DNA from: Nitrospirota bacterium
Lineage (GTDB): Bacteria; Nitrospinota_A; UBA7883
DNA length: 64,000 bases
Direction: 5' to 3'
Assembly (NCBI GenBank): GCA_024275315.1
Contig: JAJRZK010000029.1
Coordinates: 54,516-118,515, forward strand
The translations under genes were made by a program, and so were the position numbers. The notes beneath the pieces were generated by a model. The model did no database searches, had not been told where the DNA came from, and saw only the letters and a program-made list of their open reading frames with translations. Position 1 is the stretch's first letter, and every line of letters starts with the position of its first letter. Shown piece after piece: positions 26,215 to 35,773 of the stretch.

Positions 26215-26346
26215 TTACTTTTTCAGCTCGGTAATCTCGTTTTCCAGCTGGGATATCTTGCGGCCAACCCTGACGATGTACGCAAAAGTGAAAAACCAGA
26301 TAACGACATAGGCCGCTATCACATACCCAATGTTAGCATTTTCCAT
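26215..26346 (-). CDS. ccmD: CcmD-like small membrane protein
   Basis: Too short for the ORF track. A minus-strand ATG at 26346 opens 43 codons ending in TAA at 26215. The product begins MENANIGYVIAAYVVIW, has one membrane helix, then a basic VRVGRK and a short coiled-coil tail ending ELKK. This is the layout of CcmD, which joins CcmC and CcmE during haem release, and it sits between ccmB and ccmC where ccmD is expected. Confidence 0.8.
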   Translation of the reverse strand: MENANIGYVIAAYVVIWFFTFAYIVRVGRKISQLENEITELKK

Positions 26347-26377
26347 ATATACGCTCCAGCGGGGGAAAAGATCTCCT

Positions 26378-27055
26378 CTATTCCTCTATTATTTTTTCGA
26401 AAACAAGCCAAGATACTACTAAGTATATCACGTCAAAAGCAATCAGAATCTCCAACCACACCCACCAACCCTCCGCCGGTTCGCCGCGGATCATCCCGCC
26501 GGACGCCTCCACCGCCGCGATGACCACCGGAGCCACCACAGGCAACATCAAAAGCGGACCCAGCATCTCCCGGGCTCTCAAATTCACCGACATGGCGGCG
26601 ATAATCGTGCCGACGGTGATAAAACCGGTCGTCCCAAGCAACAACGCCGCCAATTGATACAACGGTTTTTGCATCACGTTGATGTTGAACAATACGATAA
26701 ATATCGGAATGATGAAAACTTCGGAGATCAGCATCAGCGCCAGGTTGGAAATCAGCTTGCCAAAATAGATGCTGCTCCTGTCCAGCGGCGCCAGCATCAG
26801 CGCCGACAGGCAATCGTTTTCTTTTTCATACAAAAACGAGCGATTCATGGTCAACGCGCCCGCGAACAGTAACGCCACCCACAAGATCCCCGCGGCCGAC
26901 TTCCGGATTTCCAGGGAGCTCATGTCAAAAGCGAAATTGAAAATGACCAGCGTAAGCAGGGCGAAGAAGAAGCTGGTGGTAACTATCTCCTTCCCCCTAA
27001 GCTCCATCGACAGGTCTTTGCGTACGATGGCCAGCACACCGGACCAGAAACTCAT
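26378..27055 (-). CDS. ccmB: Haem exporter permease CcmB
   Basis: CcmB is the membrane subunit of the CcmAB ABC unit that releases holo-CcmE from CcmC. The 225-aa protein has six membrane segments and the family blocks VRKDLSMELRGKE, NRSFLYEKENDCLSALMLAP and LLGTTGFITVGTI. It follows ccmA after two bases. Confidence 0.93.
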   Translation of the reverse strand: MSFWSGVLAIVRKDLSMELRGKEIVTTSFFFALLTLVIFNFAFDMSSLEIRKSAAGILWVALLFAGALTMNRSFLYEKENDCLSALMLAPLDRSSIYFGKLISNLALMLISEVFIIPIFIVLFNINVMQKPLYQLAALLLGTTGFITVGTIIAAMSVNLRAREMLGPLLMLPVVAPVVIAAVEASGGMIRGEPAEGWWVWLEILIAFDVIYLVVSWLVFEKIIEE

Positions 27056-27057
27056 GG

Positions 27058-27789
27058 CTAGTAGTGGGCCTCCCCGACTGTTTTAAAATATATATCGTCG
27101 AAACGGGCGTGATCAAACTTGTCCGACGGCTGATCGAAGTGTATTTTCCCGGCCACCTGCAACACCACCCTGGTTCCCATTTCTATCCCCAGTTTCAGGT
27201 TATGGGTGATCATGACCACGCTCCTTGACCGGCCGTGAAGGATCGAGAGTGACTTTCTGAGCATTTCAGCCGCGTGCTGATCCAGCCCGGTGAACGGCTC
27301 GTCCAGAAACAAAACCCCCGGGTCATGAACAAGCGCCCTTGCGATGGAAAGACGTTGCAACATGCCTCGGCTGAAAGTGCGCGACGGATCGTTCGCCCTG
27401 GCCGAAAGGCCAACCTGGTCGAGCAGGTCCCTGGCCCTGTCTTCCGGATTTTCCACTCCGTAGAGCCGACCGAAAAAAAGAAGATTCTCCAGAGCCGTCA
27501 GTTGGCCATATGTAAATGTCTGGTGAGATATATAGCCTATTCGCCGACGAATCTCATCATGATAATCATTTATATCGAGCCCCCCAACGGTGATCGACCC
27601 AGAGCTGGCGCGCACAAGCCCGGCCATCATCTTCAGCAACGTGGTTTTGCCCGCGCCGTTTGGGCCGAATATGGTTATAAACTCCCCGTGTCCGATAGTG
27701 ATATCCACGCCATCGACCGCCGTGACACGTCCAAAACGTTTCTTCACGCTGTTGCATGTTATGGCGAGGTTTTCCGTATTGTTTGTCAT
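27058..27789 (-). CDS. ccmA: Haem exporter ATP-binding protein CcmA
   Basis: An ABC ATPase of 243 aa with Walker A FGPNGAGKTTLLK, Q-loop ISHQTF, signature FSRGMLQRLSIARAL, Walker B VLFLDEPFTGLD and H-loop MITHNLK. The location just ahead of ccmB, ccmD and ccmC identifies it as CcmA rather than another exporter ATPase. It is the first gene of this minus-strand run, which continues into era and recO. Confidence 0.92.
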   Translation of the reverse strand: MTNNTENLAITCNSVKKRFGRVTAVDGVDITIGHGEFITIFGPNGAGKTTLLKMMAGLVRASSGSITVGGLDINDYHDEIRRRIGYISHQTFTYGQLTALENLLFFGRLYGVENPEDRARDLLDQVGLSARANDPSRTFSRGMLQRLSIARALVHDPGVLFLDEPFTGLDQHAAEMLRKSLSILHGRSRSVVMITHNLKLGIEMGTRVVLQVAGKIHFDQPSDKFDHARFDDIYFKTVGEAHY

Positions 27790-27884
27790 GCGATGATAAA
27801 GGGATCGTCAGATATAAATGGTCGGGATGCATTAAAACTGGCGGAATACATGACCATACGCGGATTCCAAAGATAAATTAAGGC

Positions 27885-28187
27885 TCAAAACTCCCGCCCT
27901 CCCGGAGGGTTGATATTTTTCTCGATAGCTTTTACACAATCGTCCGATTTTGCGTTGGAGGCCGCCTGCCTGACAACGTTTTTCGCCTCCTCAAGCTCGT
28001 TGTGCATAATCAGCACCGCGGCGTAATCGAGCTTGTTGAGAACCTTTCTTTTCCCCTCACTTTTGCAAATTCCCTTTTTAACCTCCACCAGCGACCCGGA
28101 CCATTGTTCCTTGATTTTCATCTCACTCATCGCTTCGGCGCCAGTCGCCAGAGTAAACACAACGAGAACCGCTATCAACCGCTTCAT
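27885..28187 (-). CDS. Small exported hypothetical protein
   Basis: A 100-aa protein with a clear signal peptide (KRLIAVLVVFTLATGAEA, cleavage after AEA). The mature part of about 80 residues is mostly helical and has two Cys (GICKSE and SDDCVK) that could pair in the periplasm. No family is recognised. It is 95 bases upstream of ccmA on the same strand, so it could be the first gene of the Ccm run. Confidence 0.6.
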   Translation of the reverse strand: MKRLIAVLVVFTLATGAEAMSEMKIKEQWSGSLVEVKKGICKSEGKRKVLNKLDYAAVLIMHNELEEAKNVVRQAASNAKSDDCVKAIEKNINPPGGREF

Positions 28188-28376
28188 CGCCTCCCCGTTT
28201 TACATATGGTTCAAAGATGTTTGATTATAATATCGTTTGCACGCCGGTTCTCATTTTTTTTCGGCATACAACCCGGTTTATGTTGTCCGACGCGAAAATG
28301 AGCCTTAATTGCGGTTACACTATCAGAGTCTGTATGGCATTATTTACTGATCATTGCAACTGCGGAGTAAAACCGT

Positions 28377-29606
28377 ATGATTCTGCGAAAAGAAGCGAAA
28401 AACATTATCGACAACACCATAGCCCCTATTGACACCGTTGAAAAAATCAGCCTCATAAATTGTCACGCCCGAATACTGGCCGAGGACGCCATATCCGATG
28501 TGGATATTCCGCCCTTTAACCGGGCCACAATGGATGGGTATGCCGTGATCGCATCTGACAGACCGGGAAAATACGAAGTCGCAGAAGACATACCGGCGGG
28601 AACATTCCCCAAGGTAACCCTCACCCGCGGCAAGGTGTCTAGAATAATGACAGGCGCGCCGCTGCCCTGTGGAGCCGACGCCGTTGTCGCAGTGGAGAGC
28701 ACCGGTGGTTTTGTAGGCGTCGGCCAGATGGCTGAAATAAATCGGGGTGTTACCATCGGTAAAAATGTCGCTCCGAAAGGCGAAGACCTTAACAAGGGTG
28801 ATTTGGCGCTTAAACGGGGTGTGTTAATAGGACCTGCGGAAATGGCCCTGCTCGCGTCTGTGGGGTGTGATCCTGTGACCGTATACAAAAAACCGCGGGT
28901 CACCATTATTTCCACCGGTGACGAACTCGTCGAGCCGAACAAAATACCAGCCCCCGGCCAGATAAGAAACTCCAACGCCTATTCCATGTTTTCGCAGGTT
29001 TCTGGTATGGGGATCGAGCCTGCCGGTCTTTATGTGGCCTCTGACAACCAGGACGATCTGGAGGGAAAAATCAGGAGAGCGTCAATTTCCGATTTTCTGC
29101 TGGTGTCGGGAGGCGTCTCGGCCGGTGAGCGGGATATTGTCCCGTCCACGCTAAAAAAATGCGGTTATGACATTGTGTTCCACAAGGTGAGCATAAAACC
29201 GGGAAAACCGGTCCTGTTCGGTAAGGGAAAAGATAACCGTTTCGTTTTTGGCGTACCTGGCAATCCGGTCTCTTCAATTGTGGTGTTCGAGCTTTTCATA
29301 CGCCCTGCCATCCGCAAATTCGCCCGAATGCCAGACCCTGGCGACGCAGGGTTCATGGTGAAGCTGGCCAGCGATTATAAACGCAGGAACGCCTCTCGCG
29401 AGGAATATGTCCCTGTAAAGCTGGTAAGGGACGGCTCCGGATTCGTGGCGGAGCTGGTTTCATATCATGGTTCCGGCCATTTCGCCGCTCTGGCCACAGC
29501 CAATGGCTGGATCAGGGCGCCTATAGGAACCAGCAAGCTTCACGCCGGATCTTTTGTGGAAGCGATGCTGTTTCCACCTTCAATTCAGAAGATGGGAATA
29601 GTATGA
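28377..29606 (+). CDS. moeA: Molybdopterin molybdenumtransferase
   Basis: MoeA inserts molybdate into adenylated molybdopterin. The 409-aa protein shows all family blocks: RILAEDAISDVDIPPFNRATMDGYAV (shown in part), MTGAPLPCGADAVV, TIISTGDELVEP, GQIRNSNAY, VSGGVSAGERD, KPGKPVLFG and FGVPGNPVSS. The 189-base gap from the divergent small exported protein probably contains its promoter. Confidence 0.95.
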   Translation: MILRKEAKNIIDNTIAPIDTVEKISLINCHARILAEDAISDVDIPPFNRATMDGYAVIASDRPGKYEVAEDIPAGTFPKVTLTRGKVSRIMTGAPLPCGADAVVAVESTGGFVGVGQMAEINRGVTIGKNVAPKGEDLNKGDLALKRGVLIGPAEMALLASVGCDPVTVYKKPRVTIISTGDELVEPNKIPAPGQIRNSNAYSMFSQVSGMGIEPAGLYVASDNQDDLEGKIRRASISDFLLVSGGVSAGERDIVPSTLKKCGYDIVFHKVSIKPGKPVLFGKGKDNRFVFGVPGNPVSSIVVFELFIRPAIRKFARMPDPGDAGFMVKLASDYKRRNASREEYVPVKLVRDGSGFVAELVSYHGSGHFAALATANGWIRAPIGTSKLHAGSFVEAMLFPPSIQKMGIV

Positions 29607-29654
29607 TAACGGATTGAACTTTTGAGCTGGAATGGACAAGCAGGAGAATTAATG

Positions 29655-30404
29655 ATGTCGGGACACTCAAAATGGTCTTCCATAAAACATAAGAAAGCGG
29701 CGGTGGACGCCAAACGGGGCAAGGTATTCACGAAGATAATCAAGGAAATCACTGTAGCCTCCAGGATGGGAGGGGGGGACCCAGGCGCCAACCCTCGCCT
29801 CCGCACCGCGATATTGAACGCCAAATCCGTAAACATGCCCAACGACAACATAGACCGCGCCATCAAAAAGGGAACAGGCGAACTGCCGGGTACAACGTAC
29901 GAGGAAATATCATACGAAGGTTACGGCACAGGCGGCGTGGCCGTCATGGTAGATGTTATGACAGACAACAAAAACCGCACCGTGGCGGAAATCCGATCCA
30001 TATTCACCAAGGCGGGAGGGTCGCTTGTAGAAAACGGCTGTGTCGCGTGGATGTTCGATAAAGCAGGGATTATCAATGTCGCAAAGGACGCCATGGACGA
30101 GGACGAGCTGATGGAAATCGTGTTGGACGCCGGCGCGGAGGATATGATCCTAGAGGATGATGTTTACGAAATCAAAACCCCGCCGGAGGCGCTTCACGCC
30201 GTAAGCTCCGCGATAGAGGCCAGAAACGTGAAGCTGGAAAACGCGGAGATCACCATGACACCGCAAAACACCGTCTCTCTGGGTGAAGAGGATGCGAAAA
30301 AGATGCTAAAACTGATGAACACCCTCGACGATCATGACGATGTCCAGAAGGTTTACGCCAATTTCGATATACCCGACGATATCCTCGAAAAACTTGGCGG
30401 ATGA
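29655..30404 (+). CDS. yebC: YebC/PmpR family DNA-binding or translation-associated regulator
   Basis: Starts at ATG 29655, giving the invariant [25 protein letters not shown] lies eight bases upstream. A second ATG directly before it is possible. The 249-aa product contains [23 protein letters not shown] and [19 protein letters not shown]. The family was first described as transcriptional regulators; members have more recently been linked to ribosome function. It precedes ruvC and ruvA, a widespread gene order. Confidence 0.95.
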   Translation: MSGHSKWSSIKHKKAAVDAKRGKVFTKIIKEITVASRMGGGDPGANPRLRTAILNAKSVNMPNDNIDRAIKKGTGELPGTTYEEISYEGYGTGGVAVMVDVMTDNKNRTVAEIRSIFTKAGGSLVENGCVAWMFDKAGIINVAKDAMDEDELMEIVLDAGAEDMILEDDVYEIKTPPEALHAVSSAIEARNVKLENAEITMTPQNTVSLGEEDAKKMLKLMNTLDDHDDVQKVYANFDIPDDILEKLGG

Positions 30405-30408
30405 CAAA

Positions 30409-30900
30409 ATGAAAATAATCGGGATCGACCCGGGAATCCATATTACCGGTTACGGTGTCATTTCCGAAACCGATGGAGAACACAACTGCCTCGGATGGGG
30501 AGCCATCCGCACCAAGGCCGGCGCCATGTTGCCATTTAAATTAAAGCAGATAGCAGACGGAATCAGAGCCGTCATATGTAAATACAATCCGGACTGCCTC
30601 GCAATGGAGGAGAGCTTTTTCGCCAAGAACCCCAATAGCGCACTGAAGCTCGGCATCGCCAGGGGGGTTGTGATGCTTGTGGCCGAGGAGGCGGGGCTCC
30701 CCATGGATGAGTATTCTCCGTTATTGATAAAACAAACGGTGACCGGATATGGCAGAGCGGACAAACGCCAGGTCAAAATCATGGTGCGAAACATTCTCTC
30801 TTTAAAAGAGGACCCGTCGCCGCTGGACGCCTCTGACGCGCTGGCTGTGGCGATCACCCACGCCAGTCACACCAGATTTTCCCGGAAAGCCACAGGATGA
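30409..30900 (+). CDS. ruvC: Crossover junction endodeoxyribonuclease RuvC
   Basis: RuvC resolves Holliday junctions. I start at ATG 30409 (MKIIGIDPGIHITGYG), four bases after the yebC stop; the track start lies inside yebC. The catalytic acidic residues are in GIDPG, AMEE and DASDALAVAITH. Length is 163 aa. It overlaps ruvA by four bases (ATGA). Confidence 0.95.
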   Translation: MKIIGIDPGIHITGYGVISETDGEHNCLGWGAIRTKAGAMLPFKLKQIADGIRAVICKYNPDCLAMEESFFAKNPNSALKLGIARGVVMLVAEEAGLPMDEYSPLLIKQTVTGYGRADKRQVKIMVRNILSLKEDPSPLDASDALAVAITHASHTRFSRKATG

Positions 30901-31496
30901 TCGCCTGGCTATCGGGAAAGGTTGTCAGCAAGAAACCATCCCATGTCATCCTTGATACGGGAGGTGTGGGGTACCTTGTGTTCATTTCTCTGCCGACCTA
31001 TTATTCACTGCCGGACACCGGAGCTGATTTGTCACTCCATATCCACACATATGTAAAGGAGGACGCCATACAGCTTTTCGGGTTCTCCTCCCTGGTGGAG
31101 CAGGAGATTTTCGACCTGCTGATAGGGGTCAACAAAATCGGACCGAAGCTGGCCATCACCATTCTGTCCGGAATTTCCGCCGCAGAACTGGTCGAGGCTG
31201 TCAGAGACAAGGACACGGCCCGGTTGAGCGCGATTCCGGGCGTTGGGAAAAAGACATCAGAACGCCTGATACTGGAGCTTTGCGACAAGTTGCAGGAGAT
31301 CGCAGGGGAAATAGGCGGCTATGGGGAAGTGGAGAGCGCGACCACCGGTGTAGGCGGTGACGCTGTGGACGCTCTCGTCACTTTGGGATACAAGAAACCT
31401 GAGGCGCGCAAGGCGGTAAAAGCCGGGATGGCGCAATCCCCTGACGCGGCGCTGGAGGAGATAATCAGGCTTGCCCTGAACATGCTCGGAGGATAA
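30897..31496 (+). CDS. ruvA: Holliday junction branch migration protein RuvA
   Basis: RuvA binds four-way junctions and loads the RuvB helicase. The 199-aa protein has the N-terminal OB domain (MIAWLSGKVV, GVGYLVFISLP, REDAIQLFGF-like block), the helix-hairpin-helix motifs GVNKIGPKLAITIL and IPGVGKKTSERLILEL, and the C-terminal RuvB-binding domain. ruvB does not follow in this window. Confidence 0.95.
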   Translation: MIAWLSGKVVSKKPSHVILDTGGVGYLVFISLPTYYSLPDTGADLSLHIHTYVKEDAIQLFGFSSLVEQEIFDLLIGVNKIGPKLAITILSGISAAELVEAVRDKDTARLSAIPGVGKKTSERLILELCDKLQEIAGEIGGYGEVESATTGVGGDAVDALVTLGYKKPEARKAVKAGMAQSPDAALEEIIRLALNMLGG

Positions 31497-31775
31497 TAAC
31501 ATGCGAACTGAATCCATAGCCCCGGCCCAGCCCCATCAAGCGTTTTTGCGGCGCCACCTCCTTTTTTAATATGACCGCTTATCTTTTCCACGCTTTCGCT
31601 AAACGTTATCACGGCTATTTTTGTTCCTTTCGGGAGAGCGTGGCGGGTGTGTGGCGCCTGGTTGCGGCCTTCCGGCAGGCTGGCTGATCTCGTCACCTTT
31701 CATGGCGCTTGGTTTTGGTGGTTATCTCGTCAAATCCGAGGTATATTGGCCAATTGGCGCAACAGAGGTTATCCA

Positions 31776-32498
31776 GTGGCTTTCAGCTTGGACAACATTG
31801 TCTTTTGGGGCAGGTCCTTCGATGAATACGTGGCGATGTTCAATATGTCGGAGATGGACCTTGGAAAACGTATTCTCGGAGTCGGCGACGGACCTGCGGC
31901 TTTTAACGCTGCGCTCGCAAGGGCGGGAGGCCATGTCACATCCATAGACCCTATCTATCAGTTTTCCGCAGGGAAGATCAGGAGCCGTATCAACATCTCG
32001 TATCATATGGTTATGGAGCAGATTTATAAAAACTCCAGCGAGTTCGTGTGGAGGCGTATCCCCACCATAGAAGAATTGGGCCGGGTTCGTATGGAGGCGA
32101 TGCTGGATTTTCTCGATGACTATCCCAGCGGGCTGAAGGAGGGTCGGTACATCGCGGCGCAATTGCCGGCTCTGCCGTTTAAGAATCGTTCTTTCGGCCT
32201 GGCGCTTTGCTCTCATTTGCTTTTCCTGTACAGTGACAACCTCTCCGCTGATTTTCACGTCCAATCCATCATGGAGCTTTGCTCAGTGGCGACAGAGGCG
32301 CGGATATTCCCTCTCATAGAGCTTGGTTTGAAAAAATCAAGACACCTTGACCTGGTGATGGCTCGGCTGAGGAATAACGGCTTTGAGACAAGTATGGAAA
32401 GCGTGCCGTATGAGTTCCAGCGAGGAGGCGATCAGATGTTGAGAGTCACGCAAGGTAACGGAAAAAGTAAATCCGGGGGGCGTAGTCCTGATTTTTAA
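31776..32498 (+). CDS. SAM-dependent methyltransferase-like protein
   Basis: I start at GTG 31776 because AGAGG lies seven bases upstream and the product then begins AFSLDNIVFWGRSFDEYVAMF. The track start 43 codons earlier adds unconvincing sequence. The 240-aa protein has a motif-I-like ILGVGDGPAAFN, SIDPIY, and a later FGLALCSHLLFLYSDN, the arrangement of a class I methyltransferase group found mostly in uncharacterised bacterial proteins. The substrate is unknown. The 279-base gap from ruvA holds no gene that I can support. Confidence 0.65.
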   Translation: MAFSLDNIVFWGRSFDEYVAMFNMSEMDLGKRILGVGDGPAAFNAALARAGGHVTSIDPIYQFSAGKIRSRINISYHMVMEQIYKNSSEFVWRRIPTIEELGRVRMEAMLDFLDDYPSGLKEGRYIAAQLPALPFKNRSFGLALCSHLLFLYSDNLSADFHVQSIMELCSVATEARIFPLIELGLKKSRHLDLVMARLRNNGFETSMESVPYEFQRGGDQMLRVTQGNGKSKSGGRSPDF

Positions 32499-32520
32499 TA
32501 TTCTGTTCGCGTAGCATGCC

Positions 32521-32552
32521 AAAAAAAAACCGGGACCACAAAACGATCCCGG
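32521..32552 (-). terminator. Rho-independent terminator of the alternative complex III operon
   Basis: On the minus strand CCGGGA and TCCCGG form a six-base-pair stem around an 11-base loop, followed directly by nine T residues. It lies 30 bases after the stop of the last cytochrome gene. Confidence 0.75.
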
Positions 32553-32581
32553 CGTGCTGGGCGGAAAAATATGTATATTCG

Positions 32582-33226
32582 CTACGGCTTAAACAAGGAG
32601 CGGATATACGAAGCGACGTCTTTTATCTCCTCAGAGCTTAGCGTGCTTTTCCAGGGGGGCATAAACTCGCCCTTACCCTCGGTTATGGTTTTTATGATCT
32701 CCTTATCGGATATCTGCGTTATGGATTTGCTCCCATAGTTGATCATTTTCACCTTGAGTATTTTGGCGAGCACACCATTGCCCGTCCCTTTGTAGCCATG
32801 GCAGGCGACACACGACTGACGGAAGATTTCACGGCCGCGCCTGGCGTCACCCCTGATGCGCATATCCGTCTGGGTAAGGGCCAGAACATACGCGGCGACG
32901 TTGCGAAGGTTACGCTCCGGGATGACCTGCTCCCAATCGGGCATCGTGGAATTATCCCTGTTATACCCCTGTATCAGCCGCAACAAGTCCTCAACATTCT
33001 GGCTCTGGTACTTGTCATCTGTCAGGTTGGCGGGCGGCTTTTCCAGCTTCAGCTTGGCAGTGAGAACTCCCTTGCCCTGCCCGTCCTCGCCATGGCATAG
33101 AGAACAATATGAGTTAAAAAGGCGCTTTCCAACCAACAGGTTCTCTTTGGCGACAGCGTCACCAGCGTAAATAAATTGCGCGAAAACCAAACCAGCCAGC
33201 GCCAATGTGTAAGTATATCGAAACAT
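32582..33226 (-). CDS. Dihaem c-type cytochrome
   Basis: A 214-aa exported protein with an N-terminal signal (FRYTYTLALAGLVFAQFIYAGDAVA) and two class I cytochrome c domains, with haem sites CSLCH and CVACH and distal Met in STMPDW and EFMPPW. It is the last gene of the alternative complex III operon, where the second membrane subunit ActF stands in the classical order. It may pass electrons from the complex to an oxidase or other acceptor. It starts 20 bases after the actE-like gene. Confidence 0.88.
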   Translation of the reverse strand: MFRYTYTLALAGLVFAQFIYAGDAVAKENLLVGKRLFNSYCSLCHGEDGQGKGVLTAKLKLEKPPANLTDDKYQSQNVEDLLRLIQGYNRDNSTMPDWEQVIPERNLRNVAAYVLALTQTDMRIRGDARRGREIFRQSCVACHGYKGTGNGVLAKILKVKMINYGSKSITQISDKEIIKTITEGKGEFMPPWKSTLSSEEIKDVASYIRSLFKP

Positions 33227-33246
33227 ATCAAGCTCCCACCGCGTTG

Positions 33247-33732
33247 TTATTCTCTTTTTTGCAGTTTAAGGACATAGGCCGTCACTTCCCAGGCCTCCTC
33301 GTCCGACAGGTCGGTTTTGTAGCCCGGCATAACGCCGGTACCATACATTATACGCTGGAATATCTCGCCTTCAGTGAGTTCGAGCACAGCGTCGTCCATG
33401 AGATTCGCCGGACGCGGATCGAACTTTTCCGCTACAGGTGTGTTGTTGGTTGTGCCATCCGCCCCGTGACAGGGTATGCAATATATATTGTAAAGCTCCT
33501 TGCCTCGCTCCAACATCCCCTTAGCGCCCAGATGCGGATTGACCAGCAGAGCTCCATCCTCGTTTTCATAGTCGGCTCGGTCGCCCGCGATGGTAACCGA
33601 GTTCTCGGGAGGACGAAACCTGGGATATTCCTGGATTTTATAGGATACCTGGTCGTGCAGGTCCAAATCGTAGTTTTCGCAGCCGGACAGCGCCAGGAAC
33701 AATGTCAGACCTAAAACCGCAGAAACTCGCAT
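33247..33732 (-). CDS. actE: Monohaem cytochrome c lipoprotein, ActE-like
   Basis: A 161-aa lipoprotein with lipobox LALSGC and one haem site CIPCHG, plus the distal Met region GVMPGYKTDLSDEEAW. In alternative complex III ActE is the lipid-anchored monohaem subunit on the periplasmic side. The start ATG overlaps the stop of the DUF3341 gene by one base. Confidence 0.88.
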   Translation of the reverse strand: MRVSAVLGLTLFLALSGCENYDLDLHDQVSYKIQEYPRFRPPENSVTIAGDRADYENEDGALLVNPHLGAKGMLERGKELYNIYCIPCHGADGTTNNTPVAEKFDPRPANLMDDAVLELTEGEIFQRIMYGTGVMPGYKTDLSDEEAWEVTAYVLKLQKRE

Positions 33733-34274
33733 CAGAAGTCGTTTTCCCCTTTACGTATTTTGTATGCTCCGCTATCTGTGAGTAACGCCGCCGCCTTTTC
33801 CTGCTCCTCACGGGTTTTAAGCTTCACCAGCAACCCGAGCGCCCCGTCGGTGATTTCCGGATCGTATGCCCGGTCCGTCCAGTTGGGTAGCCCAGCGAAA
33901 TAGAGCAACGACAACACAGACCCGATCACCCCGAACAGCAACGAAAATTCATACGTGATAATGCCTGTCGGCGCGAAGGAAAAAGCCGCCTTGCCACCCA
34001 CGTTGAGGTTAACTATCCAGCTGGTCCCCCCAGCCAAGGCAACCCCCGTCACAAAACCACATATTCCCAAAATAAAAGGAAACAGGTACTGTCGATACTG
34101 AACCTGGTGCTCCAGGGTTTTGTCGTCAATTACGACCCCGTCGGGCAGAGCCGCGGAGGTCAACACCTCCATGTCCCCATCGACGGTTTCAAACTCCCTG
34201 ATCACGTTGTCGATGGACCTGGTGATAGTATCCACTTTTTTAAACAGCGCCAGCACGGTGTAGTGATCGCTCAT
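33732..34274 (-). CDS. actD: Alternative complex III subunit ActD (DUF3341)
   Basis: A 180-aa protein with an N-terminal soluble alpha/beta part (YTVLALFKKVDTI, DGDMEVLTSAALPDG), two membrane helices (LFPFILGICGFVTGVALAGG and FSLLFGVIGSVLSLLYFAGLP), and a C-terminal soluble part. This matches ActD. It lies five bases after the actC stop. Confidence 0.9.
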   Translation of the reverse strand: MSDHYTVLALFKKVDTITRSIDNVIREFETVDGDMEVLTSAALPDGVVIDDKTLEHQVQYRQYLFPFILGICGFVTGVALAGGTSWIVNLNVGGKAAFSFAPTGIITYEFSLLFGVIGSVLSLLYFAGLPNWTDRAYDPEITDGALGLLVKLKTREEQEKAAALLTDSGAYKIRKGENDF

Positions 34275-34279
34275 TGTTC

Positions 34280-35773
34280 CTACTCCTTAACCTGCAACCG
34301 CACAGCATGACGACCTAGCCGCATGTCGCCCGATATCAGAACACCTTCCTTGACATCGGCCATTGTGACGATAGGAAACAGCTTGATAAAAATCGCATAC
34401 AGGAACGCGAAATATGCGAACGAGCCCAGTATCACCGAAAACTCCGTAATTGACGGGAAATAGTCTGTCCACATGTAGGCGTTGTCCCTGTGTGTGAGCA
34501 CCGGTACGACGATAAGATAACGCTCGATGTACATACCGCAGTTTACCAGCAGGGTTATGAAAAACATCGCAACCATGCTCCGCCGAACCCGACGCCAGCT
34601 CATCAGGAAAATGTTGAGCACCGACCCGCCGATCATAATCCAGAGGAAAAGCGAAAAACGCTCACCCTGCCACTCAAAAATGGCCCATTCCTCCGGCTTG
34701 TGGGAATACCAGACCACGTTGAACTCGCAGAAGTAAAAGTATGTCCAGATCAGCGCTATGGTGACAAGGAGCTTGGCCAGACAGTCTATGTGCAAAGTCC
34801 GTATGACATTGTCAAGATTGAATATCCAGCGAAGAACGATCATAAGGGTTATGACCGCCGCTATGCCGGAATATATGGCCCCCACCACAAAATAGGGGCC
34901 GAATATCGTCGTGTGCCAGCCCGGTGTCATGGTCATGGCGAAATCCCATGAAACGATCGTGTGAACCGATGGCGCTATGCACAGGATAATGACCGCCAGA
35001 AACAGCGAGCACTTGTTGTAAACAGACCATTCCCGGTGACTTCCGCGCCAACCAAGCGCGAGCACCTTGAGATAGTGTCTACGCCAGTTATTGCTCGCGA
35101 TGGCCCGGTCCCGCGCAACCGCCAGGTCAGGCAAAAGCCCGATGTACAGAAAAGTTATCGACCCTGTCATGTATATGCCGATCGCACAAAAATCCCACAT
35201 CAGGGGCGACTTGAAATTCGGCCACAGCATACGCTGGTTCGGCAGGGGAAACATGTAGTAGACCCGCCACGCCCGACCGACATGGATAAGAGGGAACAGG
35301 CCCGCCACCATCAGTGAAAAAGCGGTCATGGCCTCCGCGGCCCGCAATATCGGCCTGCGCCAGTTGGCCTGGGTAAGCCTCAGTATGGAAGAGACTATAG
35401 TGCCCGAATGGGACAACCCCACCCAGAAAACGAAAGTGGCTATATATGCGCCCCAGAAAAGGGGCTCGTGCATGCCCGTCTGCCCCAGTCCCACAAAAAG
35501 CTGGTACGTAAACCAGCCAAGCCCGTTGGCCATGACAATGCCAAGCCCGAGAACGAAAATAAAATAGGCTGGGGTCGTGGTGAACAGAGGCCGCAGGGTG
35601 TGGTCATTAAACTCTTTTTCACTGAGGAATATATCCGCGTCGTCATATCCGGATCTGGCCGGCATCGTCTCCGGATCCCTGTAGGTCTCCAGCTCCGGCA
35701 ACGCCATGACATCGCCATGACTCCCCGCCCCGGCAGTGGCGGCGTGGGATCGTTTAATGTTCTCAGATGACAT
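34280..35773 (-). CDS. actC: Alternative complex III quinol-binding membrane subunit ActC (NrfD/PsrC family)
   Basis: A 497-aa polytopic protein with about ten membrane helices, NrfD/PsrC-like, expected to bind and oxidise menaquinol or ubiquinol on the periplasmic side. Recognisable blocks are FWVGLSHSGTIVSSILRLTQANWRRPI (shown in part), HVGRAWRVYYMFPLPNQR and SWDFAMTMTPGWHTTIFGPYF. I start at ATG 35773, which overlaps the stop of the Fe-S gene; a TTG two codons earlier opens the track ORF. Confidence 0.92.
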   Translation of the reverse strand: MSSENIKRSHAATAGAGSHGDVMALPELETYRDPETMPARSGYDDADIFLSEKEFNDHTLRPLFTTTPAYFIFVLGLGIVMANGLGWFTYQLFVGLGQTGMHEPLFWGAYIATFVFWVGLSHSGTIVSSILRLTQANWRRPILRAAEAMTAFSLMVAGLFPLIHVGRAWRVYYMFPLPNQRMLWPNFKSPLMWDFCAIGIYMTGSITFLYIGLLPDLAVARDRAIASNNWRRHYLKVLALGWRGSHREWSVYNKCSLFLAVIILCIAPSVHTIVSWDFAMTMTPGWHTTIFGPYFVVGAIYSGIAAVITLMIVLRWIFNLDNVIRTLHIDCLAKLLVTIALIWTYFYFCEFNVVWYSHKPEEWAIFEWQGERFSLFLWIMIGGSVLNIFLMSWRRVRRSMVAMFFITLLVNCGMYIERYLIVVPVLTHRDNAYMWTDYFPSITEFSVILGSFAYFAFLYAIFIKLFPIVTMADVKEGVLISGDMRLGRHAVRLQVKE

